Source: an uncultured Coriobacteriaceae bacterium
GTDB lineage: Bacteria; Actinomycetota; Coriobacteriia; Coriobacteriales; Coriobacteriaceae
DNA: 64,000 nt
Reading direction: 5' to 3'
NCBI GenBank assembly: GCA_944322305.1
Contig: CALUOP010000001.1
Coordinates: forward strand, 186,001-250,000
The notes beneath the pieces are model-generated. The model was given only the letters and a program-made list of their open reading frames with translations. It searched no databases and had not been told where the DNA came from. Shown here in pieces: positions 1 through 8,889 of the stretch. Made by a program: the position numbers and the translations under genes. How positions within the stretch are numbered: the stretch's first letter is position 1; each line of letters starts with the position of its first letter.

Positions 1-2165
1 GCCGGGAAGCAGTCGGTCACGAGGTTGATCCACAGCAGCTGCACCGGCTGGAAGATGGTGAAGCCCACGAGCGTGGCCACGAACACCGAGAGCACCTCGG
101 CGATGTTGGCCGACAGCAGGAACTGGATGACCTTGCGGATGTTGTCGTAGATGCGCCGGCCTTCCTCCACCGCGTTGATGATGGTGGCGAAGTTGTCGTC
201 GGCGAGCACCATGTCGGCCACGTTCTTGGTGACGTCGGTGCCGGTGATGCCCATGCCGACGCCGATGTCGGCGCGCTTGATGGAGGGCGCGTCGTTGACG
301 CCGTCGCCCGTCATGGCCACGATGTTGCCGCGGCTCTTCCAGGCGTCGACGATGCGGGCCTTGTGCTCGGGCTGGACGCGCGCGTAGACGCTGTACTCGG
401 TGACCTTGTCCTTGAAGTCCTCGTCGGAGATCTTGTCGAGCTCGGCGCCGGTGATGGCGTGGCCCGCGCCGTCGCCCTCGAGGATGCCGAGGTTCTTGGC
501 GATGGCCACGGCGGTATCGATGTGGTCGCCCGTGATCATGACCGGGCGGATGCCGGCCTCGCGGGCCTCGGCGATGGCGGGCGCCACCTCGGGGCGCTCG
601 GGGTCGATCATGCCGGACAGGCCGCAGAACACCAGGTCGTGTTCGAGGGCCTCAGGCGCGCAGTCGGCGGGCACCGCGTCCCAGGTGCGGCTCGCAAGCG
701 CCAGCACGCGCAGGGCCTCGTCGGCCATGGCCTTGTTCTCAGCCAGGAGCGCGGCCTTGCGCTCAGCCGTGAGCGGGACGATCGCGTCGCCGTCGTAGAT
801 CTGCGTGCACAGGTCGAGCACCACGTCGGGCGCGCCCTTGGTGTACTGCTCGAAGGTGCCGTCGGCTTCTTCCACGACAACCGACATCATCTTGCGGCCC
901 GAGTCGAACGGAGCCTCGCCCACGCGCGGGTGCTCCACGTCGAGCCCGGTCATGCCGGCCTTCGCGGCGTCGTTCACGAGCGCGCACTCGGTGGGCTCGC
1001 CCTCGGCCTCGCCATCCTCCTCGCTCCACTTGGCGTCGGAGCACAGCGCCATGCCGGCGAGGAACTTCTCCTCGGGGGCGGCGAGCACGTGCTTCACCAC
1101 GGTCATCTTGTTCTGGGTGAGGGTGCCGGTCTTGTCCGAGCAGATCACGGTCGTGCAGCCGAGGGTCTCGACCGCCGTCATCTTGCGGATGATGGCCTGG
1201 CGCTTGGCCATCTTGGTGACGCCCATGGAGAGCACGATCGTGACCACGGCCACGAGGCCCTCGGGGATGGCGGCGACGGCGAGCGACACGGCGACCATGA
1301 AGGTGTCGAGGATCATCTCGGGGTTGGAGCCCAGCTCGCCGCCGTGGCGGATAAGGTCCACGGCGAAGATGACCACGCAGATGCCGAGCACGAGCTTGGT
1401 GAGGATGCCCGAGAGCTCGTTGAGCTTGATCTGGAGCGGGGTGAGCTCCTTTTTGGCGGTAGTCAGGGCGTTTGCGATCTTGCCCATCTCGGTCTTCATG
1501 CCGGTCGCGACCACCACGGCCCGACCGCGGCCGTAGACCACGGTGGAGCCCATGTAGCACATGTTCTTGCGGTCGCCGAGCGGCACGTCGTCAGCGTCGG
1601 AGGCAAGGACGATGGCCTGCGTGTGCTTCTCCACCGGCACGGACTCGCCGGTGAGCGCGGCCTCCTCGATCTTCATGCTGGCGCTCTCGATGACGCGGCA
1701 GTCGGCCGGGACCGAGTCGCCGGCCTCGAGCACCACGACGTCGCCGGGCACGAGCTCGGACGAGGGCAGGTGCACGAGCTTGCCGTCGCGGATCACCTTG
1801 GACTGCGCGGCGCTCATCTGCTGCAGGGCCTCGAGCGCCTGCTCGCTCTTGGCCTCCTGCACCACGCCGAGCACCGAGTTGATGACGACGACGGCCAGGA
1901 TGATGATGACGTCGGCCCATTCAGGCTCGCCCTGGATGGTGCCCGTGATGGCCGAGATGGCCGCCGCCACGATGAGCATGATGACCATGGGGTCGGCCAT
2001 CTGCTCGAAGAAGCGCTTCCACAGCGGCGCCTTCTCTTCCTCGTCGAGCTTGTTGGGCCCGAACTTCCCCAGGCGCTGCTGCGCCTCGGAGGCGGACAGG
2101 CCCGCCTCGGCGCTTGTGGATTGCTCCGCAAGCACCTCCTCGGCAGATGCCAAGTACTCTTTCAA
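1..2165 (-). CDS. Cation-transporting P-type ATPase (P2-type), C-terminus beyond window
   Basis: ATP-driven cation pump of the inner membrane, most like Ca2+/P2A-type ATPases. About 721 residues are present; the last transmembrane helices run off the left edge. I read an N-terminal cation-ATPase region (LSASEAQQRLGKFGPN), TGES in the actuator domain, the PEG of TM4 (AVAAIPEG), DKTGTLT with the phosphorylated Asp near residue 344, TGDGVND of the hinge, and the TM6 motif NLVTD at the edge. The TTG start at 2165 is preceded by AGGAGG at good spacing (AGGAGGGATCAGAC). Diverges from pyk. The ion cannot be told from the visible part because TM6 and the later ion-site helices are incomplete or missing. 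Confidence 0.93.
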   Translation of the reverse strand, partial: MKEYLASAEEVLAEQSTSAEAGLSASEAQQRLGKFGPNKLDEEEKAPLWKRFFEQMADPMVIMLIVAAAISAITGTIQGEPEWADVIIILAVVVINSVLGVVQEAKSEQALEALQQMSAAQSKVIRDGKLVHLPSSELVPGDVVVLEAGDSVPADCRVIESASMKIEEAALTGESVPVEKHTQAIVLASDADDVPLGDRKNMCYMGSTVVYGRGRAVVVATGMKTEMGKIANALTTAKKELTPLQIKLNELSGILTKLVLGICVVIFAVDLIRHGGELGSNPEMILDTFMVAVSLAVAAIPEGLVAVVTIVLSMGVTKMAKRQAIIRKMTAVETLGCTTVICSDKTGTLTQNKMTVVKHVLAAPEEKFLAGMALCSDAKWSEEDGEAEGEPTECALVNDAAKAGMTGLDVEHPRVGEAPFDSGRKMMSVVVEEADGTFEQYTKGAPDVVLDLCTQIYDGDAIVPLTAERKAALLAENKAMADEALRVLALASRTWDAVPADCAPEALEHDLVFCGLSGMIDPERPEVAPAIAEAREAGIRPVMITGDHIDTAVAIAKNLGILEGDGAGHAITGAELDKISDEDFKDKVTEYSVYARVQPEHKARIVDAWKSRGNIVAMTGDGVNDAPSIKRADIGVGMGITGTDVTKNVADMVLADDNFATIINAVEEGRRIYDNIRKVIQFLLSANIAEVLSVFVATLVGFTIFQPVQLLWINLVTDCFP

Positions 2166-2596
2166 GTCTGATCCCTCCTGGTATCGTCCTTTCCGAGACG
2201 CGCACCGCACGCCCCGCTTGAAGCGTGACGCCCGATCATAATTCCCCAGGGGGGCAAGGGCTCGTCATGCAAAACCATATGATACCCGAGCGTGCGCGCG
2301 CCTAACAAGTGCGTTACGCATCCGCAACGACGGCTTCGGTCCGCCGATGTGAAATCGACTTCACAATTTATGCACACCCTGTGTTGGTAAAACGTTTAGT
2401 CCGTTTTAACCCAACCGTTCGCCCCCTCATCTGCGCCAATCGCACAATAAATTGTGCCGCTGGCAAATACCTCCCTTGACGAAACGGCAAAAAAGTTGCG
2501 GGGAAATGCAGGACCCCTGCGAAATCGGCTGTCGTTTGCAGCGCGCTGCCGTATAATAGCTGCGGTTTTGCAATCCATTCGATTTTGGAGGACTGG
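2166..2596. other. Divergent intergenic region between the P-type ATPase and pyk
   Basis: No gene seen. This stretch is more A+T-rich than the flanking genes and must hold both divergent promoters. A consensus -10 for pyk lies at 2552-2557. No riboswitch or tRNA was recognised. Confidence 0.6.
2530..2557 (+). promoter_or_regulatory. Probable pyk promoter
   Basis: A perfect TATAAT sits at 2552-2557, 39 bases before the pyk ATG. A TG lies three bases upstream of the hexamer, not the usual one base. The -35 match at about 17 bp spacing is poor, so only the -10 is convincing. Confidence 0.5.
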
Positions 2597-4054
2597 ATGG
2601 AAAAACGCACCAAGATTGTATGCACGATGGGCCCCGGCTGCGACAATGATGACACCTTGCGCGAGATGATCAAAGCCGGCATGAACGTAGCCCGCTTCAA
2701 CTTCAGCCACGGCGATCACGAGGAGCACCGCGGTCGCATCGAGCGCGTGCGCCGCATTGCCGCCGAGCTGGGCGTGCCGGTTGGCATCCTGCTCGACACC
2801 AAGGGCCCCGAGATCCGCACCGGCCTGCTCAAGGACCACGCCAAGGTAGCCCTCACCACCGGCTCCAAGGTCACCGTCACCGCCGCCGAGACCTCTGAGG
2901 ACCTTCTCGGCGACGCCGAGCACTTCTACCTCGACCACCTCGAGCTTCCCCGCGAGGTGCAGGTTGGCGGCCGCATCCTCATCGACGACGGCCTGATCGG
3001 CCTCACCGTTGAGGCTGTGGATGGCCAGGACATCGTCTGCACCGTGGAGAACGGCGGCGAGCTGGGTGAGAAGAAGGGCGTCAACGTACCCAACGCCAAG
3101 CTCTCCCTGCCGGCGGTCACCGAGCAGGACCGCGCCGACATCATCTTCGGCCTCGAGCAGGGCATCGACTTCATCGCGGCCTCCTTCATCCGCGACGCGG
3201 CTGCCGTGAACGAGATCCGCGAGATCTGCGAGGAGCACGAGGGCTGGCACGTCTCCATCTTCCCCAAGATCGAGTGCGCGCTCGCCGTTGAGAACTTCGA
3301 CGAGATCCTCGAGGCCTCCGACGGCATCATGGTCGCCCGCGGCGACCTGGGCGTGGAGGTTCCGCCGGAGTACGTCCCGCACATCCAGAAGGAAATCATC
3401 CATAAGTGCAACAAGGCGTACAAGCCGGTCATCACCGCCACCCAGATGCTCGACTCCATGATCCGCAACCCGCGCCCCACGCGCGCCGAGGTCACCGACG
3501 TCGCCAACGCCATCTATGACGGCACCGACGCCGTGATGCTCTCCGGCGAGACCGCCAACGGCAAGTACCCGGTCGAGGCCGTCAAGATGATGGCCCGCGT
3601 CGCCCGCGAGACCGAGGTCTTCCTGCCCGAGCACGGCCGTCTTGACCTGCACGTTGACGACTCCGGCGTCTCGGTCATCAACAACGCCGTGGGCCTGGCT
3701 GCCGTCACCACCGCCATGAGCGTTGGCGCCAACTGCATCCTCACCCCCACCACCACCGGCCGCTCCGCGCGCCTGGCCTCCAACTTCCGCCCGAACATCC
3801 CGATCTACGCCGTGTCCCGCCACCCCTGGGCCGTCCGCAAGATGACCATCCTGTGGGGCGTCACCCCCTACGTGGGCGACTCCGAGGGCAGCGTGAACGA
3901 GGTCGTCATGAAGGCCATCAACGAGGCCAAGTTGCGCAAGCAGGTCAACGAGGGCGACATCTGCGTCATCACCGCCGGCGACCCGGCTACCTCCGTCACC
4001 CTGGAGGACAGGGTCACCTCTACCAACGTGGTCTACGTCGCGCAGGTGCGCTAA
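2597..4054 (+). CDS. pyk: Pyruvate kinase
   Basis: Last step of glycolysis: phosphoenolpyruvate + ADP to pyruvate + ATP, cytosolic. 485 residues, a normal length for a kinase without the extra C-terminal PEP-utiliser domain. The N-terminus KRTKIVCTMGP, the substrate-loop motif DTKGPEIRTG, the active-site stretch IFPKIECALAVENFDEI, MVARGDLGVE, and TATQMLDSMI followed by PTRAEVTDVANAI are all present, with the C-terminal regulatory domain after them. Start ATG at 2597 because GGAGG lies at 2587-2591, five bases upstream; an in-frame TTG at 2585 overlaps the SD and is unlikely. Monocistronic, ended by a strong hairpin terminator. Confidence 0.98.
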   Translation: MEKRTKIVCTMGPGCDNDDTLREMIKAGMNVARFNFSHGDHEEHRGRIERVRRIAAELGVPVGILLDTKGPEIRTGLLKDHAKVALTTGSKVTVTAAETSEDLLGDAEHFYLDHLELPREVQVGGRILIDDGLIGLTVEAVDGQDIVCTVENGGELGEKKGVNVPNAKLSLPAVTEQDRADIIFGLEQGIDFIAASFIRDAAAVNEIREICEEHEGWHVSIFPKIECALAVENFDEILEASDGIMVARGDLGVEVPPEYVPHIQKEIIHKCNKAYKPVITATQMLDSMIRNPRPTRAEVTDVANAIYDGTDAVMLSGETANGKYPVEAVKMMARVARETEVFLPEHGRLDLHVDDSGVSVINNAVGLAAVTTAMSVGANCILTPTTTGRSARLASNFRPNIPIYAVSRHPWAVRKMTILWGVTPYVGDSEGSVNEVVMKAINEAKLRKQVNEGDICVITAGDPATSVTLEDRVTSTNVVYVAQVR

Positions 4055-4086
4055 CGCGCTTCCTCACCCCAGAGGTACCACGCGCG

Positions 4087-4127
4087 AAAAAAAGCCCGGG
4101 CCGCCGCGCCCGGGCTTTTTTGTTTTG
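4087..4127 (+). terminator. Rho-independent terminator of pyk
   Basis: GC-rich stem AAGCCCGGGC / GCCCGGGCTT with a short loop, followed by TTTTTGTTTTGT. An upstream A-run makes it potentially bidirectional. Confidence 0.9.
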
Positions 4128-4224
4128 TCAGGTAACTGCCCCAGCGCTCTTGCAGCGGGGCGAGAAGCGCCGGGCACTCTCTCCGCAGCGCCCCTGATGC
4201 ACCCAGCGCAGCTCTCTGCAAAGC

Positions 4225-5646
4225 TTACTTGACGAACGTGCCGCTGACTTCCAGCGTGTCGGGGGTCTCCGCGCCGATCAGGAAGGGCTTGCGCGTGTAG
4301 TCGGCGGCAAGGTCGAGCTCTATCGTGTAATCGGCGCCGATGACGCCGGACACGCTCGCCGCGCCGTCGCCGCCCGAGCTCGTACCCATGCCCTCGAAGG
4401 TGTAGACCGCGCCGTCCTCTTGCTCTGCGTCAGCTACCGAGGGCGTCGCCTCCTCGCGCGTGATCGCGCAGGAGATCGTCCCCGAAACGGCGTCGTCGCC
4501 CAAAAGTCCCGTGGCGCGCTTGTCGTACACCAAGGTGAAGGTGCCGGCCTCGGCGTCCAGGTCCTCGATGCGCAAGGTCTCAAACGCCTGCGCGCCGCTG
4601 GAGTCGGGCTGGTAGAAGCCGTTGAGCCCGCGGTAGGTAACCGTCTGCACCGGGTCGCCCGCGCCGGCCTTGACCCAGCGCTCGCCGTCGAAGCGGTAGC
4701 TCACCGTGCGCTTCTCGCCCACCGTAGCGAACCACAGGTCGACGGTGCTCTCATCCACAAAGGTGCAGGTCTGGTGCTCGCGGTCAAAGCTGGGCGAGAA
4801 GCTCGCGCCGTCCAGCTCGTCGTCGTAGTCGATGCCGGCAACCGCCACGGTGCGCACGTTGCGCACCTCGACCACGCGCCCCACCCAGGCAGAGGCCGAG
4901 ACGTCCGCGCCCGCACCTGACGCCTCCACGCTGTCGGCGATAAGGGGGTGCTCCCCCAGCTCGCCTGCCCGCACAAACTCGAGCACGCAGGTAAATGAGC
5001 TCTCGAAGCGCCCGTTGGCGATGGAGGCCGAAGCCTCAACGCGGGTGACGCCGTCCTCCTCGGAGGTGCGCTCGATCGTTGCGGACACGAGGCGGTAGGG
5101 CAGCGCCTCGACGTAGTCGTTTTTCGCGAAGCCGTCCATGATGTCGGCGTCAGAGTTGATGAGCCGCTCCACGTCTGCCGTCGCGAGCTGGGAGGACGCC
5201 GTGAAGCCACCGGTCTGCACCCAAGCGACCCCTGCCACCGCGCCGGCGCCCGCGAGCGCCAGGCACACCGCCGCGGCGATGCGCAGCCTGCGCCCGCGCG
5301 CCCGCTTGCGCTCGGCGAGCTCGGCGCGGCGCTGCTCGGAGGCCATCACCTCGTCGGCGGCGCGGGTGCGCGCCCGTTGCATGCCGGTGGAGTAGCGCTC
5401 GGTGGCGCCTGCGGCCTCGGCGGCGATGAGGGCGGTCGCCTCCTCGTCGGGCGCAAGGCCAAGCCGCACGGTCGCCTGCGCTGGGACGACGTCGGCATGG
5501 GCCGCAGCGCGCGAGGCCGCCTCGCAGCACGCCGCCTCGCGCTCCAAGCGCTGCGCTTCGGCAAAAAGCGCGCCAGCCGCAGCGCACGCCTCCTCAGCGC
5601 GCGGCAAAGCGGTCGAGACGTTCGCCTGAGGTGCACCCGCACTCAT
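4225..5646 (-). CDS. Membrane-anchored protein of unknown function with a large extracytoplasmic domain
   Basis: 473 residues, not recognised. An Ala/Glu-rich cytoplasmic N-terminal region (about residues 1-125) with helical, coiled-coil-like character precedes a basic stretch (AERKRARGRRLR). One transmembrane segment (AAAVCLALAGAGAVAGVAWV) follows, then an extracytoplasmic region of about 320 residues. That region begins ATADVERLINSDADIMDGFA, is rich in beta-strand-like alternation, and looks like tandem small secreted-type domains. The ATG at 5646 follows the phosphoketolase stop by one base (TGAGATG), so translation is probably coupled. The pairing with a central-carbon enzyme suggests co-transcription more than a shared function. 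Confidence 0.75.
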   Translation of the reverse strand: MSAGAPQANVSTALPRAEEACAAAGALFAEAQRLEREAACCEAASRAAAHADVVPAQATVRLGLAPDEEATALIAAEAAGATERYSTGMQRARTRAADEVMASEQRRAELAERKRARGRRLRIAAAVCLALAGAGAVAGVAWVQTGGFTASSQLATADVERLINSDADIMDGFAKNDYVEALPYRLVSATIERTSEEDGVTRVEASASIANGRFESSFTCVLEFVRAGELGEHPLIADSVEASGAGADVSASAWVGRVVEVRNVRTVAVAGIDYDDELDGASFSPSFDREHQTCTFVDESTVDLWFATVGEKRTVSYRFDGERWVKAGAGDPVQTVTYRGLNGFYQPDSSGAQAFETLRIEDLDAEAGTFTLVYDKRATGLLGDDAVSGTISCAITREEATPSVADAEQEDGAVYTFEGMGTSSGGDGAASVSGVIGADYTIELDLAADYTRKPFLIGAETPDTLEVSGTFVK

Positions 5647-5647
5647 C

Positions 5648-8107
5648 TCAGCACGCCCCCGTCGCAAAAGCCGGGTCGTCGTCGCCATGCTCGAGCGCGT
5701 AGGCATGCGCCGCGGCACGGCGCTCGCGGCAGTGGGCGGCGAGCTGAGAGAGCTGTCCGCGGCGCGTCGGGTTGGCCGCCTCGTGCGAGGCAACGAGCCC
5801 GCAGGCGCGCTCCGCCAGGCTCCAGCGGTCCATGCCGTTCATGCGCAGGAGCTCGAACGGCGAGGTGGTGGCGCCGCGCTCGCGGTAGCCGCACACCTTG
5901 AAGCGCCCGGGGTCAGGGCGGTCGAACAGCAGACGCTTTACCGTGCCGGGATAGCCGTGGAAGGCAAAGAGCACCGGCACGCCCGCCGGGAACAGCTCGG
6001 CAAAGGCGGAGGAGGAGAGCGAGCCGCCCTCTTCGAAGGGGGCCTCGGGCACGCCGAGGCTGAACAGGTCGACCACGTTGACGAAGCGAAGCGCCACGCC
6101 GCAGCGCGCGAGCATGCGCGCGGCCGCCAAAAGCTCGAAGGTGGGCACGTCGCCGCAGCAGGCGAGCACCACGTCGAGCGGCGCGTCGCCCGTCTCCGAG
6201 GAGGCCCACGGCCACGCGGCCGCGCCCTGCTCGAGCTCGGCACGCGCCTCGGGAAGCGAGAGGAACACCGGCGCCAGCTGCTTGCCCAGCACCACGCCGT
6301 TCACCTTCCCGCGCGACCCGAGCGTGCGCTCCGCCACGGCGAGCGCCATCGCGGCGTCGGCCGGGTAATACAGCTCGGTCACCGGGCCGGCCTCCCCGTA
6401 GCGCTTGTCGAGCAGCAGGTCGGCAAAGCCCGGGTCCTGGTGCGTGAAGCCGTTGTGCTCCTGGCGCCACACGTGGCTGGTGAGCAGCAGGTTGAGCGAG
6501 GGGATCTCCCCGCGCCACGGCGCCGAAGCGGCCGAGACGTTCAGCCACTTGCAGTGCTGCCCCACCATGGAAGCCACCACCTGGGCGAACGCCTCGTAGG
6601 TGGCGAACAGGCCGTAGCGGCCCGTGAGCGTGTAGCCTTCGAGCAGGCCTTCCATCAGGTGCTCGGAGAGCAGCTCGACCACCGCGCCCGCAGGCGACAG
6701 GCTCTCGTCGTTGGCGGGGTCGGACGCTGCCGGCGCGTTCCACTGGCGGTCGGTTGCGCCGAACACGTCCTGCAGGCGGTTGGAGAGCATCTCGTCGGGG
6801 CTGAAGAGCCTGAAGCGGCCGCGGTTTGCCACCACCACGTCCTCCAGATACGCGCCAACCGTCCGCGCAGCCGAGGCGAGCGGGGCGTCGGGCTCGCCGT
6901 GGCCGACGGCGGGCGCGTGCGCGTCGCACGCCGGCAGCGCAAGCGGCTTCAGGCCGATGCCGCCGTGCGCCGCGGGGTTGGCGCCCAGGCGCAGGTCCCC
7001 CTTCGGCAGCCACGAGGTCACCTCGGGACGCACGGAGCCCTTCTCGTCGAAAAGCTCCTGCGGGCGGTAGGAGGCAAGCCAGGCTGCCAGCTCCTCAAAG
7101 GCGCCGCGGTTCTCGGCCGCGTCGGAAAGCGGCGCGTCATGCGTGCGCCACGAGCCCGCAAGCGGCTTGCCCTCGAAGCTCTCCGGGCAGGTCCAGCCCT
7201 TGGGGGTGGAGAGGATGAGCACGGGCGTGCGGGGGGCGGGCTCGCCTGCGCGCGCTGCCTCCTTCACCGCGCACAGCATGTTGTAGGCCTCGGCCAGCGT
7301 CCGGGCGAAGCGCCGATGCAGCGCGAGGGCGTCCTCTCCCGCGGCGGGCGCGCTGAACTCAACCGGCTCAAAGCCCAGGCCGCGGAACAGCGCGCGGTAG
7401 CTCTCGGCACCCACGCGTGCGATAAGCGCCGGGGTCGCGATCTTGTAGCCGTTCAAGTGCACGACCGGCAGCACCATGCCGTCGGTCACGGGGTTGGCCA
7501 CGCGCGCGAGCTGCCAGCTCGCGCAGGTGGGGGCCGTCTCCATCTCGCCGTCACCGATCACCGCGACGGCCAAGAGATCGGGGTTGTCGAGCGCGGCGCC
7601 GTAGGCGTGCACGAGCGCGTAGCCCAGCTCGCCGCCCTTCTGGATGGAGCCGGGGATCTCGGGGGCGAAATTGGCCGAGAGACTGCCCTCGCCCGGTGCC
7701 GAGTACGCGCGACACAGCTGCTCGACGCCCTGCTCGCTGTTGGCGAAGCGGCCCGAGCGCTCGGCGAGCGTGCCGTCGAGAAACGCCGCCGCCGCGCCCG
7801 CGTTGCCGCCGTGGCCGGGACCGGTCACCACCAAGGTGCTCTGGCCGGTCGCGGCGATGAGGTGGTTCAGGTGCGCGTTCAGAAACGTGAGGCCGGGAGC
7901 CGTGCCCCAGTGGCCCACGATACGCGTCTTCAGATGCTGCGGCGCAAGCGGCTCGCGCAGAAGCACGTTGTCGCGCAGGTAGATCTCAGCGGCAGAAAGG
8001 TAGTTGGCGCAGCGCCAGTAGCGCTCAACGCCGGGAACCATGTCGTCGGATGCGAATGAGGATGGGTCGATGCGCTGCCATGCCGTTCCTCCGACCCCAA
8101 ACCCCAT
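5648..8107 (-). CDS. xfp: Xylulose-5-phosphate/fructose-6-phosphate phosphoketolase
   Basis: Thiamine-diphosphate enzyme splitting xylulose-5-P (and often fructose-6-P) with phosphate into acetyl-phosphate and glyceraldehyde-3-P (erythrose-4-P from F6P). 819 residues, the usual family length. Visible signatures: N-terminal NYLSAAEIYLRDN, GHWGTAPGLTFLNAHLNHLI, TGPGHGGNA, the ThDP-binding GDGEMETAP, LILSTPKGWT, the FSPDEMLSNRL region, and C-terminal FAFHGYPG. ATG at 8107 is chosen for the AGGAGG seven bases upstream; the frame stays open further upstream but has no homology there. Supplies acetyl-P for ATP synthesis in a fermentative actinobacterium. Its stop is one base from the next start. 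Confidence 0.97.
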   Translation of the reverse strand: MGFGVGGTAWQRIDPSSFASDDMVPGVERYWRCANYLSAAEIYLRDNVLLREPLAPQHLKTRIVGHWGTAPGLTFLNAHLNHLIAATGQSTLVVTGPGHGGNAGAAAAFLDGTLAERSGRFANSEQGVEQLCRAYSAPGEGSLSANFAPEIPGSIQKGGELGYALVHAYGAALDNPDLLAVAVIGDGEMETAPTCASWQLARVANPVTDGMVLPVVHLNGYKIATPALIARVGAESYRALFRGLGFEPVEFSAPAAGEDALALHRRFARTLAEAYNMLCAVKEAARAGEPAPRTPVLILSTPKGWTCPESFEGKPLAGSWRTHDAPLSDAAENRGAFEELAAWLASYRPQELFDEKGSVRPEVTSWLPKGDLRLGANPAAHGGIGLKPLALPACDAHAPAVGHGEPDAPLASAARTVGAYLEDVVVANRGRFRLFSPDEMLSNRLQDVFGATDRQWNAPAASDPANDESLSPAGAVVELLSEHLMEGLLEGYTLTGRYGLFATYEAFAQVVASMVGQHCKWLNVSAASAPWRGEIPSLNLLLTSHVWRQEHNGFTHQDPGFADLLLDKRYGEAGPVTELYYPADAAMALAVAERTLGSRGKVNGVVLGKQLAPVFLSLPEARAELEQGAAAWPWASSETGDAPLDVVLACCGDVPTFELLAAARMLARCGVALRFVNVVDLFSLGVPEAPFEEGGSLSSSAFAELFPAGVPVLFAFHGYPGTVKRLLFDRPDPGRFKVCGYRERGATTSPFELLRMNGMDRWSLAERACGLVASHEAANPTRRGQLSQLAAHCRERRAAAHAYALEHGDDDPAFATGAC

Positions 8108-8311
8108 ATCAGCGCCTCCTGATCTGCAACGCGTTTGAACCCCGACCCTTCGGCCGGGGACGCACGCGGTTATCGCCCTATATGCGTGCACGGTATTCTA
8201 CCATTGTTGCCGCCGCGCGCTCACACCCGGACGGCGAGCGCGGCCAGAAGCTGGGGCAGCGGGCCGGCCACAGGCAAACGCCCGCGGCCCTGCCATGAAA
8301 TCTTCACGCCC

Positions 8312-8836
8312 TCAGCGCTGCGGCGCCCCTCCCCGGCGGCACAGCCAGCTCGCTGCAAGCGTGAGCGCAACGCCCGTGGCGGCGCCCGCGCAGTCGAGCA
8401 GCACGTCGGTCACCTGGCCCGAGCGCCCTGCCACGGAAAGCTGGATGGTCTCGTCCAGCGAGGGGACGGCCACCAAGGTGACGGCAACCGCCGCTGCGGC
8501 GAGGGCGGCGGGCACCGCGGCACCCCAGCGCACGCGACGCGCGTCGGCGTCGCCTGCCAGGTGCGGGCGCCACCCGCGCATGGTCACGACGCCCAAGAGC
8601 AGGTACTCGGTGAAGTGCGCCGTCTTGCGCACGACGAAGTTCGTGAGCCACGCGTGCGGCAGGCCGAGCGCGCGCAACGCCTCCTGCCCGAGCTCCGTGA
8701 CGTAGCGCGAAAGCGACCCGCTGCCCTCCCCCGGCACCAGCGAGTTGCCCCAGATAACGCAAATGAGCAGCGCCGCAACCGCAAGCCAGGCAAACGAGAC
8801 CCGGCAGGCGCGGCGGCACGCGTTCTTGTCAACCAT
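8312..8836 (-). CDS. VanZ-like family membrane protein
   Basis: 174 residues with four predicted membrane segments (around residues 13-30, 66-84, 107-127 and 146-165). The VanZ-family pattern is clear: KTAHFTEYLLLG, then SLDETIQ followed by GRSGQVTDVLLDCAGAATG. VanZ relatives are linked to glycopeptide tolerance in some organisms, but most, including this one, have no demonstrated function. SD GGGGGC lies four bases before ATG. No van-cluster genes are nearby, so a resistance role is not supported. Confidence 0.85.
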   Translation of the reverse strand: MVDKNACRRACRVSFAWLAVAALLICVIWGNSLVPGEGSGSLSRYVTELGQEALRALGLPHAWLTNFVVRKTAHFTEYLLLGVVTMRGWRPHLAGDADARRVRWGAAVPAALAAAAVAVTLVAVPSLDETIQLSVAGRSGQVTDVLLDCAGAATGVALTLAASWLCRRGGAPQR

Positions 8837-8889
8837 GTTCGCCCCCTGTCCGCACAGCGAAAAACCTCCCGCCGCAAGCGCGCGGTCCT

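Noticed and set aside
363-2171. A long plus-strand open frame opposite the P-type ATPase
   Set aside because: Its protein is His/Gly/Ala-rich nonsense typical of the antisense of a GC-rich gene; the minus strand shows all P-type ATPase motifs.
5687-8059. 790-codon plus-strand frame opposite phosphoketolase
   Set aside because: Codon shadow: composition is Arg/Ala/Gly-heavy and the real gene on the other strand has clear ThDP motifs.
8312-8836. Vancomycin-resistance gene
   Set aside because: Only the VanZ-like fold is present; no vanHAX, vanRS or other resistance genes nearby.
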